Source of the DNA: Prostheceraeus crozeri
Taxonomy: Eukaryota; Platyhelminthes; Polycladida; Euryleptidae
Assembly (NCBI GenBank): GCA_907163375.1
Contig: CAJQUW010008698.1
Span: 186,001 to 250,000 of the forward strand
Reading direction: 5' to 3'
DNA length: 64,000 bases
Within the stretch, counting starts at the first letter, position 1. Each line of letters begins with the position of its first letter. Of this stretch, positions 19,959-31,563 are shown one piece after another. Made by a program: the position numbers and the translations under genes. The notes under the pieces are model-generated. The model did no database searches. It was not told where the DNA came from and saw only the letters and a list, made by a program, of their open reading frames with translations.

Positions 19959-22900
19959 TTACACGTCTCCTGAATGTGGTAGTGTGAGTTTAATTCTTTT
20001 GAGTGGTGGTATGTTTGTGTCAGGATGTCCATGTGGAAGAGATATGTTGTGTTCTAACCAGCACCTCTTATCCTCCCATGCAGAAAGCGCCCGTTTCCTA
20101 AAAGTATGAGTTTTGATCTCATGCGACTTAGATTTTAAGATTGTCATATTGACAAACGTTATATTTTTATTTCTATAGGCTTTCCTGAAATTCTTATGTT
20201 TCATGTTAGAGACCAATGATCTTGATATGCCTTTAGCACGCTTAATACTATCGTCGCTATCCTTTAATTTCATACTGTACATTTTTGGACGGAGGAGAAT
20301 CATTTCATCTATTTCCTTCCCTGCTGTCTCATCCTTAAAGCAGCCAAGTTTTGCCTTATTTTTGATGGAGTAGAGTGGGTGATCAGTAGGATAATTTGAT
20401 GTATCAAAATATCTTTCTAAAGATTTTCCTACTTCATTGAAATTTAAATCTTTTTGAGTGGTAATACCTAAGAAGAAACTATCTGTATCACCACCCAACA
20501 AACGAACCTCTTTTACGAGAGGAGATGGTTTTAGTATTTTATAAAAGAGTTGGTACATTTCAAGCTTAGAGTAATCTAGTACAGCTTGACCAATATAGAT
20601 GGGCTTGCACAACTCAACTTCAGATTTTATCATTTTAACACCTACAAGGTCCTCATCGATAATGTCTCTATCGATGAATAGAGGTGATGAGACCAATTTG
20701 TGATACTTTTGATCATCATTAACTAGTTTATAGTTTACACGTTTTCTAACATCCTCCATCGTCTTACCAAATAGACTATTATTCTTATATTTATAAAAAT
20801 CTTTTTCAAAATTATTTTGGGCTAGTGCACGTTTCTGGCTGTTGCTATCAATATATGGTTTGAGGAAGGCTTTCTGTCTAAATTTAATAATGCGGTGAAC
20901 TCTTTTTAAAATCATACCCATTTCTAAATAAAATTTTAAGATGCTAAAGTGGACTAGATAGTTTTCCTTATCATACTGGGTGAGTAAAAGTTTGCGGCAA
21001 GGCTTATAGTCGGGTTGACCGCATGATTCTAAATCTTTATGAAATTGTTTCATAAAGTCGGAAAACATATCTTTACTCACTTCACCTGATTCGGGTGCGA
21101 GTGGAAAATCTACGGTTTTATGTTTAATATTATTTGGATAGATTAGATCTATCTCAAAATAATATCCCCAATCACCTTCATCTGGAATTGCTAGTATGTT
21201 GGAAGGGTTGGAGAAATGTTGAATTTCACTATCATCTAACCAGCTAAACTCAGAGTGAGGTAGCGGTTTGGATAATGAACTACCATACAAATTATTTTGG
21301 TCATAGTACTTTAGGTGGATATGATCATCACCTACTGTTTCAGATTTTATATGATGTTTATTTACAAATGTGAGACCACCGCGTATTCCGCGCTCAAATA
21401 TATTATACATCTCCGGGTCTTGTAAGAGATGAATGGTCTCACCAGTCATTTTAAAAGCAGACTTAAATGACATGGCTGGTAGACTGACAAAGTGGACGGG
21501 ATCTAACTTATCTTCTTCTAATGCCACTCGTCGAAACTCCTGAAAGACATCAGCCAGCAAAAATACATCTAACTTAAGGTAGGCAATCATATATTCGCCA
21601 AATGTATGACAGTCAAATTTTATCCATGCATCTTGTGCATGATCATAATCTTCGGCCTTACATTCTGCGCCGGTCAAATCATTTTTAAATTTATCTATGG
21701 GCGGAAGAGAAGTCTCGTCGAGTTTACTAATCGCATCAAAATATGCATATGGAAAGACTCCTTTCCGTGTGATGACTTCATCGGTTAGATTTGGGTATTG
21801 TTTCTTAAGATTTTGTGTTAGTGGAAGAGACTTTAGATTTTGTACGAGAGAGGCCAGTGATGCAGTCATAAATTGGTAGGAATCTAAAAATTTTATATCA
21901 AAATAGACCGTCTTATTTTCTTTAGTTTTATCGACAGGTACTTTTGCTGTCATGGCCATAAACTTCTCTCTCGTTTGTGCTATTACATCAAGCTTCCACT
22001 CTTTCATTTGACCTAAACCTCCTTTTATTATCATATGGCTGTCGTAGCCCTTAAAATTATGGAAAATGACGGGTAATGTACGCCGTTTCATCCTCAGTGA
22101 AAAATTGCATTTTGAACATAGTGCGTTTCTAAATTTACCAGTGATGTGATCATGGTCGCGCACTTTCTTAATCTTATCATCATCAAATGTTTTACTACAT
22201 TTGGGGCAAACGTTGCAACTATCAAATTTTGCTTGATCATCTGCTGTCATATGCAATGATCTGCGATAGAGTTCACCATCATACTTTTGTTGAAATTTGA
22301 CAGCCTGTTCGAGGAATTGTAGGAATTGGTAAATACAATCCTCACCTTGCCAGACGTGCATTTTATTTTTTCTATTTTGGAAATGGTCATGCCATACTTC
22401 ATAGCAGGAAATGGCTGCTGGCTTGTGGATGATATCATCGATATAGCATTCGATGTCAGCATAGATGACACGCAGGGGACTTAGTTCATCACCATTCTCT
22501 CTATATGAAAACTCCTTATCTTTGGGCATGCGCTCTATTTGTAGTTTACCCCGCTTGCACCATTCATAATGACTTAGAAATTTATTTTTCGACCAAAATG
22601 GTCGTGTGCAGCGGTCGCATATAAAATGTTCACCTTTAATCGATTTTTGTATATGGTTGTAAAGGCGATGAATTTTTGGAATGCCACAGTAATGCCACTG
22701 TTGAGTATTGTCCTCATATACTAGCAAAAGGTTGACAACTCGATCATAGCTACTTTGGCGGTTGTTATACCTAACGCCTTTTAACCCTTTCTCCCAGACG
22801 TGAACCACTATCTTAATTTTATTTAATTTCTCAAATTTCTCTATATCTTTCAATTTCATGTCTTCACTATTACAGTCATCAAACTTCAATTCATTTTCCC

Positions 22901-24964
22901 ACTCTTGATATTTACTTCTACGGAAACGATTATCACTTACATCATTGTAGTGGAGAATGGATAACACTGCATACTTAAAACATTGCGATTCGCAATCTAC
23001 AGAAATGACTGCTTTTTTGTCTTTTAAAATTTTTGGAAGATTGAAGGAGCCTCGCCCACTATAACTTTCTAGCAAATTGATTTTAAACTTGGCAGATTCT
23101 ATACCATCAAAAATGAGGCCACTATCGCGTTCGTTGAATTTAACTATATTTAGTTTTAGTCCTTGGATATGAAAATTTAACCAAGAATCTTCATCGATTA
23201 CTTCTGTAGCAGGAGAGGAGGGTATGTGAAACTCCAACCGCTCTACTATTTGACCAGTATGATGATCGATTTTTACATATTTTATTTTTAAGTAGATGAG
23301 CGCTTTTATTCTAAAGTTGTCTAAATTTCTAAAGAGCGCATCTATCAAGGATGAATTTTGATGAAACCACTTTTCAAAGTTAGCGATGGTTTCTGAGGAG
23401 TCCATCTGGTAGTTCCTCACTAAATTGTTCATTGATATTTCAGAGAGTCGGATAGAGGAGGTACCGTTGGTGTAGGTATCGTTCGTGTGTGTATGTCGAA
23501 GTCTATGTGAAGATAATTCAAAATGTGACTCAAATGATTGAATGCAGAAGTCGCAAGTAAAGGAGACGTGTTCAATAGAGTCATCCTCACCTCGGGAGAT
23601 TGATGGCGACTTGGGTTGACACACACGTTGTCTGATGTGTCGGAGCAGATCGCGTTTCCTCGTGAAGATGTGCCCACAGTCAGCACATTCCCGCTCGTCG
23701 CCTTCCCGCGATAGTGTTGAGCTGGAACTAGCATCACCTAAAAGAGAAATCATTCTATCATCTCTATTAAAGTCTTAGCGTTTTGTTACAACTTACCTTC
23801 ACTCAATAGCTCTAAACTTTCCTTGAGAAAGGAGGGCTTTGGTGATGAAGTCGATGCCTGAAATTGAGGAAGATGCTATTAGCCAAACGTTCGAGGGAGA
23901 TGAGCGAGGAAATCTTCAACCTACCATTTTAATGGTGTGGTCGCACACCTCGATCTCCATTTCTACCGACTTGTTGGAGATGGGAGGGAAGTCGCCTGCT
24001 GTTGCCGGTGGTGGCATGTGAGAGTTGGTGGGGCGGTTAGGAACGTTGTCGCCCAGAAATACCGTTGCGAGATCTGTTGAGAAAAGGAAGGAAAGCGATC
24101 AGTAACATGACTATTCAATTCCAAGTGTGGCGTGCGTTTTGTTTAAGTCCTTGTCCCCCTTTACCATCACTGTAACTTACCATCAAGAGAATCTACTTCC
24201 GCCATCACCGATGGTTCAAGAGGAGGTAGAAGGGGGATGCGAGCCGAGGGTGGAAGAGTCCGCGGCTTGGGTGTTGGAGGGATGCGGCGACGAGGAGTAG
24301 GTATGGGTGGTGGTGGAGGTTGGGCGATGACCATGCTCGAGGTGGATGGCTGCTCAGATGGTGGGGCTGAGGTAGATGGGCGAGAGGGTAGGGTCGGAAA
24401 ATCATCATCATATTTCCGCCTCGCGACTTCCTCCCACTTCTCCTGCCTTGCCAAAACTGTAGAGTGGAAAAGAGATGAGATTGATGAATGATAGAATGCA
24501 TGCTATCAGCCATGATGATACAGAACACATGACAGCATTCATTCATTAAGATACTTACATATTCCCAGTCGTTCATAGGCTCGACCAAGTGCCCCTTCAG
24601 GAATAGGTTCTCCGTTCATGATCCGCTGCTGTACTGAAAAAGGGAGGGAGATATTAGAGTGCATTATAAATTTTAGAAATGAGCTTCGCTTTTGAAAATC
24701 GCGGAGTAAAAAGACGTTAAGGGTCTTTTGTTGAAAATTAGTAAGGATATGATTCTTACATTCTTGATGTTATTCAAAGGTTTATGAAAATTAATTCCTA
24801 TGCTCAACACATATGGTAATCGAATGATGTTAGTTCAAGAGTTTTATTAGCACAACCTGCATCCTTGCCCCATCACACAAAAACTTACATTGCTCAATGA
24901 GAGTTTCCTCCATCTTGACAGAGACGCGATAAGATTCAATTTTTCTCATGATACTCGTATCCAT
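19959..24964 (-). CDS. Protein-primed family B DNA polymerase (spliced)
   Basis: The last exon (19959-23737) is open for nearly 1260 codons. Numbering from an in-frame ATG at 23751-23753, there are two C2H2-type fingers (residues 23-45 and 67-88) and a CFKYAV..HYC segment (258-356) like a papain/OTU-fold protease core. Next are a third finger (379-399), an exonuclease DxE (432-434), an endonuclease VII-like knuckle (513-550), exonuclease motifs near 566-571 and 725-729, motif A YYDQNNLYG (816-824), motif B NNSLFG (991-996), motif C GDTDS (1088-1092) and KMY (1157-1159). All catalytic positions of the family are present. Five upstream segments with GT-AG sites and matching phases suggest exons at 23797-23857, 23925-24073, 24181-24456, 24559-24633 and 24889-24964, starting at an ATG and adding a disordered Pro-rich region. 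It would replicate the element from a protein primer. Intron use needs transcript evidence. Confidence 0.85.
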
Positions 24965-24999
24965 ATCGAAGATTAAAGTAGTTAGATTCGACGTCGAAG

Positions 25000-25456
25000 G
25001 TAAATTCACTGAAAAGGATGCATAAGATTTATTTCATTTTACCTATGATGATCATTGAAGGGACATCTAATGAATTACATTTCACTCTACTCCATATCAT
25101 AAAGACTAACCTTTGTCGAATGGCTGAAGTACTCTGACCTGATGAGAGAAAGTGTCACGTTGAGTATGAAGTCGAACGCCCAACATGAGCAACGGCTCAG
25201 AGGTTTCGGTCTAACAAACGACGAACAACCCGTGCAACACAATCCCTCTACGGCAGTACCCGCCGTCCCGAAGGAACGCTCGAGCAAAGGAAGTATTACA
25301 GCGATGATATGCTTTATGAGCAGAAGTGAATCTCTTGATAGCAAGAGACTATTCAACTAGATATCAAGTCAAAATAATCTGATAGCGGGAGCTCACCAAC
25401 ACTCACCTTATGAAAGATAAATGTGAAGAGTAGAGCTGGTGCACTACCTTTTATAA
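25000..25456 (-). promoter_or_regulatory. Polymerase promoter and 5' leader
   Basis: CTTATAAAAGG on the minus strand (TATA at 25449-25456) is followed by a TCACAT initiator-like word and a CATAAG|GTGAGT donor at 25407/25406. The TTTTCAG acceptor at about 25012 comes before the exon holding the ATG at 24964. The leader intron contains the extra module copy described separately. Confidence 0.45.
25040..25380 (+). repeat. Extra copy of an arm module inside the core
   Basis: Near-identical, in the same orientation, to 27160-27480 of the right arm, including one structured module and the TCTCTTGATAGCAAGAGA hairpin (25331-25348). It differs from the arm copy at more positions than the two arms differ from each other. 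It lies in the probable leader intron of the polymerase gene. Confidence 0.85.
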
Positions 25457-25679
25457 GATTTTCCTAAGCGGTGAATGGATGAGACGTCTCGTCCAATCAT
25501 AAGACGATCAGGAGTTTCCAGTGCGCTCACGCACTTCCAATTAATGCTGATGTCACAAACTCTCTTTTATGAACGCATGAGCATCTATTTAAATCTGTCA
25601 ATGTACATTCCTATTGCGATATGATTTATTCGTTGATGATTTTACTATGATGTCTTATGTGTTCAGAGCTTGCTCATAC

Positions 25680-25914
25680 ACTTAGTCTAACTTGTAAACT
25701 AGTAAATCTTGCGATCTTATTTTTTACAAACAGTCACACCTTTATTTCTAACATATACACTATTGAAACTTTATTTCTAACTGGTAAACTGTTGAAATGA
25801 TATCTTTCATTTACAAATAGTAGAACGCTTTGTCCAACTTGTAAACTAGTAAATCTTGTTCGCCATCGAATCTAACTATTTAAATCTTCATCATGGAAAT
25901 CAATGTTCCACAGT
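25680..25914 (-). repeat. AATAAA-rich minisatellite, core right
   Basis: A short array of the same ~30-35 bp repeat (25680-25860), followed by a non-repetitive flank whose inverse is at 16808-16900. It abuts the right arm. Confidence 0.8.
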
Positions 25915-26089
25915 CGGAGTAAAAGTTTGAGATGATACACTCCTGGCAAACTAACTCATGAAGTAGCTTTGCTGTGATACATTTCTATCTGTAAACATAT
26001 GATAATGTCAAAGTGAATCTAAAACTTTCCAGCTTATTAATTGTTCATCGTTGCATCAACGCTTTAACTCGTGAACAGTTATAATTTTA

Positions 26090-26500
26090 TTTTAATTTAC
26101 ACTTAGTCAAACTTGTAAACTAGTAAATCTTCCGATCTTATTTTTACAAACAGTTATACCTTAATTTCTAACATACACACTATTGAAACTTTATTTCTAA
26201 CTTGTAAACTCTTGAAACTTTATTTTGATATACAAACAGCTAAAACTTTATTTCTAACGCATACACTATTGAAACGTTATTTCTAACTTGTAAACTCTTG
26301 AAACTTTATTTTGATATACAAACAGCTAAAACTTTATTTCTAACGTATACACCATTGAAACTTTATTTTGATATACAAACAGCTAAAACTTTATTTCTAA
26401 CGTATACACCATTGAAACTTTATTTTTTAACTTGTAAACTGGTGAAACTATATCTTTCATTTACAAATAGTAGCACGCTTAGTCTAACTTGTAAATCTTA
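26090..26500 (-). repeat. AATAAA-rich minisatellite, right arm
   Basis: Inverse of 13333-13760. On this side the AATAAA words read on the minus strand, so in both halves they face transcription entering from the arm. Confidence 0.85.
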
Positions 26501-26800
26501 AAACATTTCATATGGGCGATGATGATAGATGAAATAGTGTCAAATAAAATTAAGATAGCTTACACTTCTGATATAGGGATAGCAATCGACTGCGATCCAT
26601 GTGTAAAGAGCTTGTTAGACTACGGAAGAGAGAAGTGTGTTATGTTGCGTGTGGCGCGTGAGTGTCCTCCCATTTCATTCCATTCATCAATTCGTCTCAT
26701 TGATAGAGACAGGTAGAACTCATGGTTCTCATAACGTATGCAATGGAAAGTTTTAGGCAACCTTCGACAGTTGGCTAAATGTCGCCCTGGCGCGAATGCA

Positions 26801-28090
26801 TACTACGTTGAGATAGCGGCAATCACTTGCAAACATGATGCAGAGAGGTTTAACAAGATTGGCCATTGCCGAATGTCCCTTGCGGTATACATAGCTACGG
26901 GTTTCACCGCCGCCCTTTACAGGAACACCCGTCGAAAGGAAGTATTACACCGAACTTCATTTGCAACGTTCAAGTTGACTGATAACAGATTCAACTTAAT
27001 GATAGTATTCACCAGTCTAAAGACTGCCCAGGGCAAGCCGCGTGGAGGCTCTATCATGTCTTGCCCCATAGTGGACGATTATACGGTAGTGTGTTAGTAG
27101 ATTTCAATCATTGAAAAGGGAAGATGAGAATCATTTCATTTGTCTCATCAACGTTTATCATGGGAGCAATCATTGAAGGGACATCTAATGAATTACATTT
27201 CACTCTACTCCATATCATAAAGACTAACCTTTGTCGAATGGCTGAAGTACTCTGACCTGGCGAGAGAAAGCGTCACGTTGAGTATGAAGTCGAACGCCCA
27301 ACATGAGCAACGGCTCAGAGGTTTCGGTCTAACAAACGACGAACAACCCGTGCAACACAATCCCTCTACGGCAGTACCCGCCGTCCCGAAGGAACGCTCG
27401 AGCAAAGGAGGTATTACAGCGATGATGTGCTTTATGAGTAGAAGTGAATCTCTTGATAGCAAGAGACTATTCAACTAGATAGCAAGTCAAAAATAACCTG
27501 ATAGCAGGACAAATGTATAGTCAGTAATTTACACTTAGTGAGGAATGATAGATTTGAGTGTAGTGAGTGGCACTCGATCCCGTCGACAGCCCGAAGGCCT
27601 TGTACTGATCACTAGGGAAGTGAGAGATCTTCCCCGATACCCGCTCTTTACAGCTTAAGACATCATTGTCACTGCCCCGAAGTGGTAACAGGAACGCCGA
27701 GTCAAAGGTAGTGAACAGTAGCTGGGATCTAACCCCTCAAAGCTGCCTTAGACTTAGTTAAATTTCAAATCTGATAGCAGATTTGAACTTCGCATACTTG
27801 AAAACCTTGAGGAAACATCCCAAGTTGTTGCTTTGATCAGCTTGATAGCAAGCCGTAGAGTGCTTGATTCACCAGCGTTTTGCAATGGAGATGTTTAGAG
27901 GCCACCCATGACAAGATAGCTAAGACTCAACCGATTGGCGTTCAAAGTGTTACGTTGAGAGCTGTGTCAAATGCCCAACATGAGTTGCCCCAGCGGTTAC
28001 GGTCTCAAATATGACACATTCCCTTGCCACACTTATCACTACGGCATCGTCCGCCGTCCCGAAGGAACACCCTGTCAGTGGAATATTACA
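26801..28090. ncRNA. Structured repeat modules and hairpins, right arm
   Basis: Inverse of the left zone. Long-range stems: CGGCAAT 26817-26823 with ATTGCCG 26865-26871; GTCG 27289-27292 with CGAC 27337-27340; TGTGTCA 27963-27969 with TGACACA 28012-28018. Local hairpins include TGAGC/GCTCA at 27304-27317 and ACGGC/GCCGT at 27368-27384 and 28041-28057. Hairpins with a TG-ATAG-CA centre are at 27449-27466, 27497-27508, 27764-27787 and 27840-27853. Confidence 0.4.
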
Positions 28091-28529
28091 GCAAAACTCT
28101 CCGTGTCTTGCTCGCTTTCAGTGAAAAGCCGCTTATAGCATGAGAAGACTGGCTCAGACATTATTAAAAATGCTTTCATTGACTTCAGCAGGGTCGAAAA
28201 CCCCAGAAAACCTCCAAAACTAGTGAATTTAAATTTTTCAACTTTTTAGCACTACTTATGAAATTTTATAAGTAGTCTGTCACTTAGGCCAGGTCAATAG
28301 CGACCGAACCCTTTTTGAATCAAGTCAAACGGACTTGTAGAAGCAAAGTTACAAGCCTTTAAAGTTTTGGAGTCTTTTATGGCCTGGAGACGAAGGCCAT
28401 CTCCTGGCTAACCTCTAAGTCTGACGGCTTAGCTGATATCAGCAATGAAATTTTCGAAGTCGGTTTCTTACAGAAACTCGGAATTTGGAATGTCCGAAGC
28501 TATCATCGGAGCTCAGAGAGACGACTTAC

Positions 28530-28584
28530 CGTTGGCAATCTCTCATCTGAATGACAAGTCTCCGTCGGTTCCCAGCTTATATAG
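28530..28584 (-). promoter_or_regulatory. Inward promoter and leader exon, right arm
   Basis: Exact inverse of the 11250-11304 promoter: TATATAAG, initiator, short ATG leader and GTAAGT donor (at 28529-28524). Transcription would run leftward toward the polymerase gene. Confidence 0.6.
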
Positions 28585-28974
28585 TGTGTGGCGATCAGCT
28601 GATGACGTAACACCCATCATCCAAACACTAAAAATCCCGTCTATCTCCGGTTCTAGTGCTCCGATTGAGCTGGAAATACACCATTTCCATGTAGAATTTG
28701 ACGCTGAATCCGAATCTGGCCTCCGTTTTCCCATCCGATGCTTCGTTTGGGCTCTACAGTAGGCAGCCATCGCAAAAATTCTAACTCTGTCGTTTTTTCG
28801 AAAAATGTTGAACATTTTTCTCGCCGATTGACTTGAAACTCTCCGATTGACATGAAACTCACCATACAGATAAAGAATTTCACGCTGATTCCAAATCTGA
28901 AATCCGCTTTCCAATCCGATGCTTCGTTTTGAAGCTAGAGCCCAAAACGTCCCAAATTCTAACTCTGTCGTTTT

Positions 28975-30255
28975 TCACCAATGTCCCAAAATCTTAAATG
29001 GCGTCTCACATCTAAACGAAGACAGATAGGAACAAGCCGATTGTTTCACTGAATTTGTCTCACTCTTACCTTTCAAACGAGCTATCGCACGACAAAATCC
29101 GTCCACTGGAAGCCAAAATCGAAGCAAGCTGTCCAGAGGGGGGGGGGGGGACGTCAGTGAAATTTCAAAATTTGATGAAAAATGTTTTGGTGACGGTCCC
29201 AGGTCGAAATTCCACACTTTGGAAAATTTTCAAATTTTTACCCATACAAAGTCACTCTGACACTTAGGATTTTTTCAGGTAAGCGAGCTCCGACCTAAAA
29301 TCTTGTAACCGCTCTAACTTTTGAACGAAGACAGATAGGAACAAGCCGATTGTTTCACTGAATTTGTCTCACTCTTAGCTTTCAAACGAGCTATCGCACG
29401 ACAAAATCCGTCCACTAGAAGCCAAAATCGAAGCAAGCTGTCCAGAGGGGGGGGGGGACGTCAGTGAAATTTCAAAATTTGATGAAAAATGTTTTGGTGA
29501 CGGTCCCAGGTCGAAATTCCACACTTTGGAAAATTTTCAAATTTTTACCCATACAAAGTCAGTCTGACACTTAGGATTTTTTCAGGTAAGCGAGCTCCGA
29601 CCTAAAATCTTGTAACCGCTCTAACTTTTGAACGAAGACAGATAGGAACAAGCCGATTGTTTCACTGAATTTGTCTCACTCTTAGCTTTCAAACGAGCTA
29701 TTGCACGACAAAATCCGTCCACTGGAAGCCAAAATCGAAGCAAGCTGTCCAGAGGGGGGGGGGGACGTCAGTGAAAATTTTTTCTCTCCGATTTCGCTGG
29801 AAACATCCTTCCTAACCCAAAATTTCACGTAGATTCCGAATCTGGCCTCCGTTTTCTCATCCGAGGCTTCGTTTGGACGCTACACACCAAAACGTCCCAA
29901 ATTCTAACTCTGTCGTTTTTTCGAAAAATGTTGAAAATTTTTTCTCTCCGATTGACTTGAAACTCACCATACAGATAAAGAATTTCACGCTGATTCCAAA
30001 TCTGAAATCCGTTTTCCAATCCGATGCTTCGTTTTGAAGCTAGAGCCCAAAACGTCCCAAATTCTAACTCTGTCGTTTTTCACCAATGTCCCAAAATCTT
30101 AAATGGCGTCTCACATCTAAACGAAGACAGATAGGAACAAGCCGATTGTTTCAGTGAATTTGTCTCACTCTTAGCTTTCAAACGAGCTATCGCACGACAA
30201 AATCCGTCCACTGGAAGCCAAAATCGAAGCAAGCTGCCCAGAGGGGGGGGGGGAC
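28975..30255 (-). repeat. G-tract-headed long tandem units, right arm
   Basis: Four units marked by G-tracts at about 29140, 29447, 29754 and 30242, the inverse of the left array but one ~490 bp unit shorter. Tract lengths differ from the left arm by a few bases. Confidence 0.85.
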
Positions 30256-30506
30256 GTCAGTGAAAATTTTTTCTCTCCGATTTCGCTGGAAACATCCTTC
30301 CTAATCCAAAATTTCACGTAGATTCCGAATCTGGCCTCCGTTTTCTCATCCGAGGCTTCGTTTGGGCCCTACACACCAAAACGTCCCACATTTTAACTCT
30401 GCCAAAATTTTGAAGAAACAGTTTTTCTCGCCGATTGACTTGAAACTCACCCTACCGATGCAGAATTTTACGCTGAATCCGAATCTGGCAGCCATTTCAC
30501 CATCCA

Positions 30507-30630
30507 CGATAACCTAGACGGTCGCCCACGTCAGCCTAGACGGTCGCCCACGTCAGCCTAGACGGTCGCCCACGTCCACCTAGACGGTCGCCCACGTCAA
30601 CCTGGACGGTCGCCCAAGTCAACCAGGCGG
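30507..30630 (-). repeat. ~22 bp tandem repeat, right arm
   Basis: Inverse counterpart of 8720-8851, with the same variant order. Confidence 0.85.
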
Positions 30631-31004
30631 TCCGACCCACTCACTCGAGTCTCACACTCTGTCGTTGCAGAGGGGGGGGGGGGAGTCAGCGAACATGTTG
30701 GGAACCAACCTGGCCGGCACACCACGACACTGTCGTTCCAGAGGGGGGGGGGGACTCAGACCCGAAGGACCACGGCGGCCGACCACGACACTCTGCCGTT
30801 CCAGAGGGGGGGGGGGGGCGCCGGTCGAGTGTTTGTCATTTGCTTACTACTATCACCGATTTGTTTCTTTGATCTACTAGCAGGCCTACATGTATTTTCA
30901 CAATCCACATTCACATACTTTGTGTTTGATAAGCGTGTGACTTCGTGCTCGCGAACTAGGTAGCCATTTCCGAAGAAATAAACTTCTGTAATCAACATGA
31001 CTTC

Positions 31005-31450
31005 ACACAAGAGAGCTCGATTGAAACAGCAGACACCCCACTTTATGACAACATCACCGCTCTGCTGGATGAGGGCAAATGTGCAGATGCCGTCTTCCTA
31101 GATTTCTGCCGAGGATTAGATAGTGTACCTCACCACTGATCTCCATCGGCTCCTTTGTCTCGCCATTGTCGCACATTCCGACAACGGTATGCCGGTCCAT
31201 TCCTTGGCGTGGTTACTCCACCGGTTCTTTTGTCTACTTCTTGTTCTCTAGCCATCGATTCGTCTTATGATGTGAGTACTGATATTCCTTTCCCTGATCA
31301 CGTGGCCAACATGCTGCAGCTTCCGTTGTTGAACGATCATTATCAACTCCCGCCGAGTCCCCAAATCCCGAAATATTGAAGTTCGGAGTTGGGTCTACTT
31401 AAGCTTAATTTGTTTCCTATCTATGTTAATAAAGATCTTTTATATAGGCT
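31005..31450 (+). pseudogene. CR1/Jockey-like LINE reverse transcriptase fragment
   Basis: The translation near 31040-31140 reads LYDNITALLDEGKCADAV, then FLDF..GLDSVPHH. This matches the motif A neighbourhood of LINE reverse transcriptases (FLDFxKAFDxVxH). A stop follows at once and the rest is unrecognisable. It ends near an AATAAAGATC word at 31428. A short, dead fragment. Confidence 0.5.
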
Positions 31451-31563
31451 CACAATGAGTATCAACGACAAGCTAGGTGACCAAAGAGTGAAGTCATGCT
31501 AGAATGAGGGACGACCCTCGGAAGAAGAGTAGAGACTTGTCGTGTCAGTACAGCAGGGATAAC

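Larger units (their letters stand above)
8586..30822. mobile_element. Large Polinton-like element with ~5 kb inverted arms
   Basis: Arms 8586-13919 and 25915-30822 are inverted copies: over most of their length paired positions add up to 39834. The 12 kb core is unique apart from some nested repeats. The core encodes a protein-primed family B DNA polymerase, a DEDDh-like exonuclease, a RING-type zinc motif and several unknown small frames. I see no retrovirus-type integrase, packaging ATPase, protease or capsid frame, so the element could be a Polinton relative, a degraded adintovirus-like insertion or a linear-plasmid-like element. Its ends look whole and the polymerase frame is open; some small left-bank frames may be split or spliced. 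The arms are nearly identical, suggesting a recent insertion or ongoing conversion. No target duplication could be assigned at the C/G-tract ends. Confidence 0.75.
25915..30822 (-). repeat. Right terminal inverted arm
   Basis: Inverted copy of 8586-13919. It lacks one ~490 bp inner unit and carries one extra short outer unit (about 30751-30818) headed by its own G-tract. Differences from the left arm are otherwise rare single bases. The inner edge is sharp: identity starts at 25915 opposite 13919. Confidence 0.9.

Noticed and set aside
24167-24454. Independent 95-residue Pro-rich gene
   Set aside because: It has no ATG start, and its ends match splice sites in phase with the polymerase exons.
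26738-27097. 119-residue open frame in both arms (also 12737-13096) as a gene
   Set aside because: It overlaps the structured module. The other modules do not preserve this frame and their length differences are not multiples of three; arm identity alone explains its presence twice.
8586-30822. Whole palindrome as a pure assembly artefact
   Set aside because: The 12 kb core is unique, the arms differ in unit number and by single bases, and gene content is sensible. An artefact in unit counts remains possible.
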